Shown piece by piece: positions 59,295 to 64,000 of a stretch of 64,000 nucleotides of DNA. The stretch spans positions 1 to 64,000 of the forward strand of contig JANNCV010000028.1 in assembly GCA_031386985.1 (NCBI GenBank), given 5' to 3'. This stretch comes from JANJUB01 sp031386985. GTDB taxonomy: Bacteria > Armatimonadota > Fimbriimonadia > Fimbriimonadales > Fimbriimonadaceae. The notes below the pieces were generated by a model that was not told the origin of the DNA, did no database searches, and was given only the letters and a program-made list of their open reading frames with translations. Position 1 is the first letter of the stretch. Every line of letters begins with the position of its first letter. Both the position numbers and the translations under genes were made by a program.

Positions 59295-60710
59295 CTATTT
59301 TCGGAACCCAAACCCAAGTAAAAGCGAATTGCGCTTAAATATGGAGTTCGCTCCGAGCCAGCCGTAGAACCCGTTCCCGAGTTCATATCTTGCGCGAATG
59401 TCTAGCCGAGGATTGTTCACGTCAAACAGATCGCTCCTCAGGGCAAGACCACGTGCGATTTGATATTCTACCCCGATGCCGGGCTTACTTGCATAGACTC
59501 CGTACCTAATTTCGCCCTTTCCCCCGTGAATTGGCATTCCCGCCTGGAGGGTAATTCGGTTGGTCTCGAAGGCGTCAAAGAGGCCGAAATGGATTGGGGT
59601 TCCGCCCATATTCACCGTTCCTTCAATATCAGTTCGATAGTGGCGTGGTCGTGACTCGCCGATGATGTCTAAGTTCGCCTGAAGGTCAATCTTCTTGCCT
59701 CCCAACGAGCCTCCAAGTAGTTTTTGAATCTGTTTGGTGATTGTTTTAGCTTCGTCCGCGATTTCGTTTGCCTTCTTGGTTAGCTCAACCGTGTTCTCAG
59801 AAATGACGACGCCGTTCTTAGCGATCTTCTCGCCATCGAGGGCCATCTTGGTTCCGCTTTCAGACATTTTTTCAACATTTGCCATGGTGTTGGACAGCGG
59901 GTCCCGTAGTTTGGGATCATTAACCATCGCGTTTAGATTGGTCACTAGCTCGGTTGCCTTAGTAGAGGTTTCATTAAGTTTCGTGAGGAGCGCCATCGCC
60001 TGATCGGTTAGATTTCCGTCTTTTAACAGCTTCGCGACAAGTTGGGTGCTTTGCCGCACGTCTTTTAATGCCAAGGTCGCGGAATCCAAGGCAATCCCTA
60101 TTTTTGCTTGATTCGCGATGACGAGTTTATCCATCCGCCCGGCAAGACTTCCAAATTGCCCAACCGTCCGTTCCGAAGTATCCATCAACTTCGTTACACC
60201 CCCGACAAGCTTCCCGTCGCTGAAAGAGCTTTGAACCTCAGACATCAACGCCTGAGTAGATTTGAGAGTTTTTTCGAGTTCAACAAGCGTGCCCTTCGCC
60301 TCGGGCATCAGGCTATCCATCGGGGAGCCCCGCCTGCCTTCCATGGTCGCTTCCGTTGCCATGACCTGCGGCCCCGGGCCAGGCAAAATCAGCACCGGAT
60401 TGTCGCCAAAACCAATCAATGACGATGGAATCAAGATCGTGCTAGCGGCAGGGAGCTGCACGCCTTTCTTGAGCTCTAATGTCAGTTTGGCTTCGCCCGC
60501 GCTCGCCAACTCAACCGCCGAAACTTGGCCAATTCGAACACCGGACATCAATACTTTTGCCCCGGCGGTTATTCCGCCGGCATCCGACATCGTCGCGTAA
60601 TACCGATCAGTTGCGGGCTTCAGCAAGCTTCGGCCCAACACGACATAGCCACCAAAAAGGAGGCCGCCAAAAACCAAGACAAACAAACCAACTTTCCACG
60701 CGCCGCCCAT
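59295..60710 (-). CDS. MCE/MlaD-family lipid-transport protein
   Basis: The 471-residue protein has an N-terminal membrane anchor (VGLFVLVFGGLLFGGYVVLG), the MCE domain (DAGGITAGAKVLMSGVRIGQ, SSLIGFGDNPVLILPG), a long helical stalk of KMSESGTKMALDG-type heptads, and a C-terminal beta region (LQANLDIIGESRPRHYRTDI, GFGFRK at the end). MCE proteins form hexamers that shuttle lipid between membranes. The C-terminal barrel-like region is unusual and suggests contact with the outer membrane. ATG at 60710 was preferred to the frame opening at 60752. Confidence 0.88.
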   Translation of the reverse strand: MGGAWKVGLFVLVFGGLLFGGYVVLGRSLLKPATDRYYATMSDAGGITAGAKVLMSGVRIGQVSAVELASAGEAKLTLELKKGVQLPAASTILIPSSLIGFGDNPVLILPGPGPQVMATEATMEGRRGSPMDSLMPEAKGTLVELEKTLKSTQALMSEVQSSFSDGKLVGGVTKLMDTSERTVGQFGSLAGRMDKLVIANQAKIGIALDSATLALKDVRQSTQLVAKLLKDGNLTDQAMALLTKLNETSTKATELVTNLNAMVNDPKLRDPLSNTMANVEKMSESGTKMALDGEKIAKNGVVISENTVELTKKANEIADEAKTITKQIQKLLGGSLGGKKIDLQANLDIIGESRPRHYRTDIEGTVNMGGTPIHFGLFDAFETNRITLQAGMPIHGGKGEIRYGVYASKPGIGVEYQIARGLALRSDLFDVNNPRLDIRARYELGNGFYGWLGANSIFKRNSLLLGFGFRK

Positions 60711-60814
60711 AACCGAAGTGTAGCGCAAAACACAAAAACAAAAAATGAGCAAAAATCCTCAGTGAACTAACGGATCGCTCCCGCGTCTGAGCTAAGATAA
60801 GAAAGGAAATCAAA

Positions 60815-62041
60815 ATGAACGATGTAACCCGAAGAGATTTGATGAAAGGCGGCGCCATGATCGCCGTTGGCCTGGTCGCTCCGAGGTGGTTTTCAAGAAT
60901 CGCCGAAGCCGATATATTGAAAGTGGCCCAGGGTGGCAAAGCCACGGGCGACACCGTGTTGATCGTGTGCCAACTTTCGGGCGGAAATGATGGCCTCAAC
61001 ACCCTGGTTCCTTATGCCAACAAACGTTACTATGAGCTTCGACCTGTGCTTGGAATCACCGAAGACAAGGTTCTTAAGATTAACAACGACCTCGGTTTCC
61101 ACCCCGGAATGAAGGGAATGGCCGAGCTTTACAAAGAGAATAAGGTTGCCGTCATCCAAAATGTCGGCTACCCGAACGCAAATCGCTCCCACTTTAAGAG
61201 CATGGACATTTGGCATTCCGCCAGCCCCGAGCAAACGATGAAAAATGGCTGGATTGGCCGTCACTTTGATCAGCAGATGGGGGCAGGGACTCTGAATCCG
61301 GTCGTTGCGCTTGGCCTCTCGACCGATAAACCCTTAGCATTGACCGCCAAAAACGCCAGTATCCCGTGCTTCGCAAGCCTGGTGGATATTCAATCCATGG
61401 TTGGCGACCCCGATGCGGAAGCGATGCTTCGAAAGATCCAGGGAATGGACGCGATGGAGGGTTCGGCTACGCGAGTTGTTCAACAAGCGAACAAAAGCGC
61501 GCTTGATGCGATGTCGGTTCTCAACAAGCAACTTAAAGAATTCACGCCGAAGCAGACCTATGGGAACGATCCATTTGGGAACGGATTCAAACAAATTGCC
61601 CAGCTCGTGGCGACCTCGCCCGCGACACGAGTGGTTTATCTCAGTGCGGGGGGGTTCGATACCCACGCTCGCCAAGCGGAGTCTCAAGAGCGACTGTTGA
61701 CCGGCATGAGCAACGCCGTCACGGCGTTTCAACGGGAGATGGAAGCCATCGGCAAGGCCGATAAAGTTATGGTTCTGGTCTTTTCCGAGTTCGGGCGTCG
61801 TACGTATGAAAACGCCTCCGGCGGAACCGATCACGGAGCCGCAGGTCCGATGTTCCTGATTGGTCAGAACGTGAAAGGCGGACTTTACGGCAAGTTGCCG
61901 AATTTGGGCGATTTGCAAGATGGTGATCTGAAATTTGATATTGACTTTCGCCAGGTCTATGCGACCGCGCTCGACAACTGGATCGGCGGCGATTCGGGTG
62001 TGGTTCTCGGAAAGCAGTTCTCAAAGATCGGCGCGATATAG
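60815..62041 (+). CDS. DUF1501 protein with Tat signal
   Basis: The 408-residue protein starts with a twin-arginine signal (VTRRDLMKGGAMIAVGLVAP) and has the DUF1501 motifs LSGGNDGLNTLVPYANKRYY, VGYPNANRSHFKSMDIWHSA, VVYLSAGGFDTHARQAESQE, and VFSEFGRRTYENASGGTDHG. The family is a sulfatase/phosphatase-like fold with an unassigned substrate, often exported folded with metals. AAAGGA precedes the ATG. Confidence 0.93.
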   Translation: MNDVTRRDLMKGGAMIAVGLVAPRWFSRIAEADILKVAQGGKATGDTVLIVCQLSGGNDGLNTLVPYANKRYYELRPVLGITEDKVLKINNDLGFHPGMKGMAELYKENKVAVIQNVGYPNANRSHFKSMDIWHSASPEQTMKNGWIGRHFDQQMGAGTLNPVVALGLSTDKPLALTAKNASIPCFASLVDIQSMVGDPDAEAMLRKIQGMDAMEGSATRVVQQANKSALDAMSVLNKQLKEFTPKQTYGNDPFGNGFKQIAQLVATSPATRVVYLSAGGFDTHARQAESQERLLTGMSNAVTAFQREMEAIGKADKVMVLVFSEFGRRTYENASGGTDHGAAGPMFLIGQNVKGGLYGKLPNLGDLQDGDLKFDIDFRQVYATALDNWIGGDSGVVLGKQFSKIGAI

Positions 62042-62342
62042 GATTTGTCGTTCCACCGCACCGAGTTCGAGCTTTCGTTGCGCGCGCGGCAACAATCTAA
62101 CGGGGAACGTTGAGTGCCCGCATTCGTATACGCATTCAACGCGCAACCAGTTGAAAAGCGGCGTCCGGAAGCTCTGGCACCTCTCTGGGTGCAAATTGGC
62201 GGTTGCTCAAACCCGCTAGTCCAAGTTGGGAGGGCGGTGAACCGGGTGGTACTCAGGTTCGACCCGTTGCAGACCCGAGGTGATTCCCGACCTCGAAGTG
62301 GTCAAAGCCCGATTGCGTTCCATCCCCCGAGCATCCGAACAG
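62042..62342. other. Intergenic, nothing recognised
   Basis: It contains GGTTCGACCC near 62257, which recalls a tRNA T-loop but cannot be paired into an arm. No gene is supported. Confidence 0.4.
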
Positions 62343-62348
62343 TATAAT
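62343..62348 (+). promoter_or_regulatory. -10 box of a leaderless transcript
   Basis: TATAAT lies 6 bases before the ATG at 62355, so transcription would begin at or next to the start codon. No good -35 box was seen. Confidence 0.5.
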
Positions 62349-62354
62349 CAGACC

Positions 62355-63311
62355 ATGCTTGCTCTCCTCCTCGCTCAACAGCAACAAGAGCCGATTGTTC
62401 CCGTATTGCGGCCCGGAGTGGACGGGCGCGGGCGGGACCCTTGGGTGTTTCGCTGCATCTTCGAAGATCGCACTCGAATGCTGATTTTCGCCTTGGGTAA
62501 CAACCTTTGGATGGCCTTCAACCCGGAAACCTGTGGCGTTTATAAGGTTTGGCGAGGCGACATTGATTTTCGGGGCAAGGTTTGGGACTTCAGCCAAGAA
62601 AACTCCCGCTCCATCGGCGAGACCCTGTATCAGGCTCCCAATATGATCCTTCCCGCAAGTGCGGATTGGACCCCTTATGGAGTCGCAAAGGTGGATAACA
62701 TTTGGCAATTTCCGACGAATGGTGACCTGCGAAGCCCGGTGTTTGACACCCAGGGGTGGCAGCGAATCTTCTTTGCTTTTGATGAGACGGGGCGACGGAA
62801 TCGGTTCCGAGTTGACCTCCTTGATGGCGGCGTAAGCCGCCAATGGTTCGAATCAGCGACCCATGTTGAGAGTGAAAAGGGCTGGCAGTGGAACTTCAAA
62901 CGGCTAGAATTTACCAGCGAAAAAACCCAGATCAAGATAAGCGGTGGCGACGGGAAGAATCTCAAAAACATGCGGGTTTATGGCGACCGCCCCGTGTGGT
63001 TTTCCCCTTCCGGCGCACCGCTTTCAACGCGATTTAAGGGCTATGAGCTGATCAAGCAGACCAAGGGGGTGGTTGTGCGCTTTGATGTTGCTTCTGGTTC
63101 AGGCAAGCCGACTGCCATGGAGTTTCGGCCCGAAAAGCACAAAGCGGGATGGTCCGAAAACTGGCGAGCGTTACAACCGAATAGCGCGGTAGCAATGGTG
63201 CGAGAAGACACGAGCTTGAGCAAGAGACTTTCGATTTCTCTGGACGCTAGTAACCCCGTTTGGAGCAGTGTCTTTCACGCTAAACCCCCATCCCAAGGGC
63301 ACGAAAAATGA
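62355..63311 (+). CDS. Secreted or cytoplasmic hypothetical protein with cytochrome-associated N-terminal domain
   Basis: The 318-residue protein has a PWVFRCIFEDRTRMLIFALG, LWMAFNPETCGVYKVWRGDI segment. I know this from planctomycete multi-domain proteins in which it precedes c-type cytochromes; no heme motif (CxxCH) occurs here. The rest is beta-rich (WQWNFKRLEFTSEKTQIKIS). ATG at 62355 is chosen because TATAAT is placed for a leaderless start; the longer frame from 62280 is unlikely. It overlaps the RraB-like gene by ATGA. Confidence 0.65.
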   Translation: MLALLLAQQQQEPIVPVLRPGVDGRGRDPWVFRCIFEDRTRMLIFALGNNLWMAFNPETCGVYKVWRGDIDFRGKVWDFSQENSRSIGETLYQAPNMILPASADWTPYGVAKVDNIWQFPTNGDLRSPVFDTQGWQRIFFAFDETGRRNRFRVDLLDGGVSRQWFESATHVESEKGWQWNFKRLEFTSEKTQIKISGGDGKNLKNMRVYGDRPVWFSPSGAPLSTRFKGYELIKQTKGVVVRFDVASGSGKPTAMEFRPEKHKAGWSENWRALQPNSAVAMVREDTSLSKRLSISLDASNPVWSSVFHAKPPSQGHEK

Positions 63312-63748
63312 GCGGCGGTTTCGGATTTGATTTATCTAATCTGATCTTCTGGATCGGCATTTTAGGTGTTGCTCTTGTTGTCATCCTCTTTGTAGTCAAT
63401 AGAAGTCGCCGGGATACACCAATAACGGACGATGGCCCGAGGGCAGAGAGTCGAGATGATTTGGTTCTGGCTTAGCTCAAGCAGGCCGGTTCCGATCTCA
63501 CAAAACCCCATGTCATAGACTTCTTTGTTTACGTTCCGACTCGTGAGGCGGCCCTTTCGGTAGAAGCCGATTTGGGTGCGGATTACCAATGTGAGATCAG
63601 CGAGGGTTCTGGACCTTGGCTGTGTAAAGCCCATTCCACGTTCGTTCCAACTCGAGCCGCGTTGGTCTTGCGAAGACAGGCTCTGAGCGCTTTGGCCACG
63701 CGACATGGCGGCGAATACGATGGCTGGGGCGCCGCAGTCGTGCGATGA
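63308..63748 (+). pseudogene. Membrane-anchored RraB-like protein interrupted by in-frame UAG
   Basis: The frame starts with an ATG overlapping the previous stop and encodes a membrane helix (LIFWIGILGVALVVILFVV), then RAESRDDLVLA and a TAG at 63473-63475. The same frame continues with a RraB domain: LKQAGSDLTKPHVIDFFVYV, LVLRRQALSALATRHGGEYD and GWGAAVVR to TGA at 63748. RraB domains start just before that stop (DxxVLxxLKxAGSDLTKPH), so the TAG replaces one residue, most simply Glu (GAG). RraB modulates ribonuclease E. Nonsense mutation, suppression or sequence error are possible. Confidence 0.65.
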
Positions 63749-63785
63749 CCCGGCCGCGTTTTGTCGTATCAGATAGATAGTAACC

Positions 63786-64000
63786 ATGCGACTTGAAGTC
63801 ACCATTCCCGATAACGCGCGAGCTGATTTAAAGGCAAAGCTCGCCAGTTTGATTAACCGGCCCAACTCCGACCCCGAGTTCGTCAACTGCATTGACCTTG
63901 GTGACTATGCTGAGGACGCCGAAATCCAAAAGCTATTCACTCCCAAGAGAATGGCGAAGATCGCGGCGGCTTTGGCCGATGTTGAGGCGGGCAATGTAAT
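63786..64000 (+). CDS. Hypothetical protein, N-terminal part (runs off the window)
   Basis: The first 71 residues (MRLEVTIPDNARADLKAKLA, then INRPNSDPEFVNCIDLGDYA, TPKRMAKIAAALADVEAGNV) are visible. The length is not known. The basic-hydrophobic opening strand followed by helices resembles small antitoxin or DNA-binding proteins, but the evidence is thin. Confidence 0.55.
   Translation, partial: MRLEVTIPDNARADLKAKLASLINRPNSDPEFVNCIDLGDYAEDAEIQKLFTPKRMAKIAAALADVEAGNV

Noticed and set aside
62245..62275. tRNA T-loop (GGTTCGACCC)
   Set aside because: No stem can be formed around it and there is no acceptor or CCA.
63473..63475. Pyrrolysine at the UAG of the RraB-like gene
   Set aside because: No methylamine-type protein or pyl gene is visible; a Glu-to-stop change is simpler.
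63362..63892. 176-codon minus-strand frame
   Set aside because: Antisense to the RraB-like gene and to the gene starting at 63786; no known domain.

Overview
This is a bacterial chromosomal window of moderately high GC, dense with genes on both strands. It has no rRNA, no intact tRNA, no CRISPR array and no complete mobile element. The gene mix suggests Armatimonadota, probably close to Fimbriimonadia: secreted beta-propeller and Ig-like proteins, a BTAD/AAA-like regulator, a Tat-exported DUF1501 protein, GH115 and GHL10 glycosidases, and a FecR-PDZ-TPR protein behind an ECF sigma factor. That placement is inferred from recall of the families and was not measured.

Layout. 0-7.4 kb: a seven-repeat secreted protein, an ECF sigma factor translationally coupled to a FecR-PDZ-TPR protein, and a secreted propeller; the two secreted genes share an upstream motif. 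7.5-13.1 kb: a carbohydrate block with a GH115 alpha-glucuronidase, an internally deleted glycosidase and a sialate-O-acetylesterase-like enzyme, next to a serine-recombinase remnant. 13.3-15.6 kb: a second seven-repeat paralogue and a broken zinc-ribbon gene. 15.7-23.6 kb: a regulatory and secretory block with a wHTH-BTAD-TIR-like-AAA protein, a convergent AAA-TM-WD40 protein, and two secreted proteins whose promoters carry the same pair of heptamers spaced 11 bp apart. 24-31 kb: QueE, lipoproteins, a GHL10 glycosidase, the third seven-repeat paralogue and a tRNA-Lys-like 3' half. 31.2-36 kb: large inverted repeats, an AIPR-family defence gene, and a Ro60 orthologue (TROVE plus vWA) preceded by a noncoding segment with a consensus promoter and two Y-RNA-like hairpins. 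36-43 kb: an amidohydrolase, a Dus operon, and a fasciclin gene divergent from a MerR/B12 (CarH-like) regulator, with 11-bp repeats over both promoters. 43-47 kb: small secreted-protein cassettes, each behind a copy of one dispersed leader repeat. 47-53 kb: a zinc-ribbon/MsrB/amidase/thioredoxin operon, an M61 peptidase, a nitrilase and three overlapping uncharacterised genes. 53-56 kb: a decayed REP-associated transposase between inverted REP elements, then HemW behind a 57-codon frame with an in-frame UGA. 56-64 kb: an oxidoreductase, an FMN reductase, ribosomal protein L9, an MCE/MlaD protein, DUF1501, and a RraB-like gene with an in-frame UAG.

How the parts may work together. Three control circuits can be read from the DNA: an ECF sigma factor with a putative shared promoter; a SARP-like regulator with an 11-bp-spaced operator in front of secreted proteins; and a light- or B12-type MerR regulator that appears to control itself and a fasciclin protein. 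The Ro60 locus looks like a complete ribonucleoprotein unit: protein, promoter and Y RNAs. Several genes carry single lesions, so pseudogenisation, recoding and assembly error all need to be separated.
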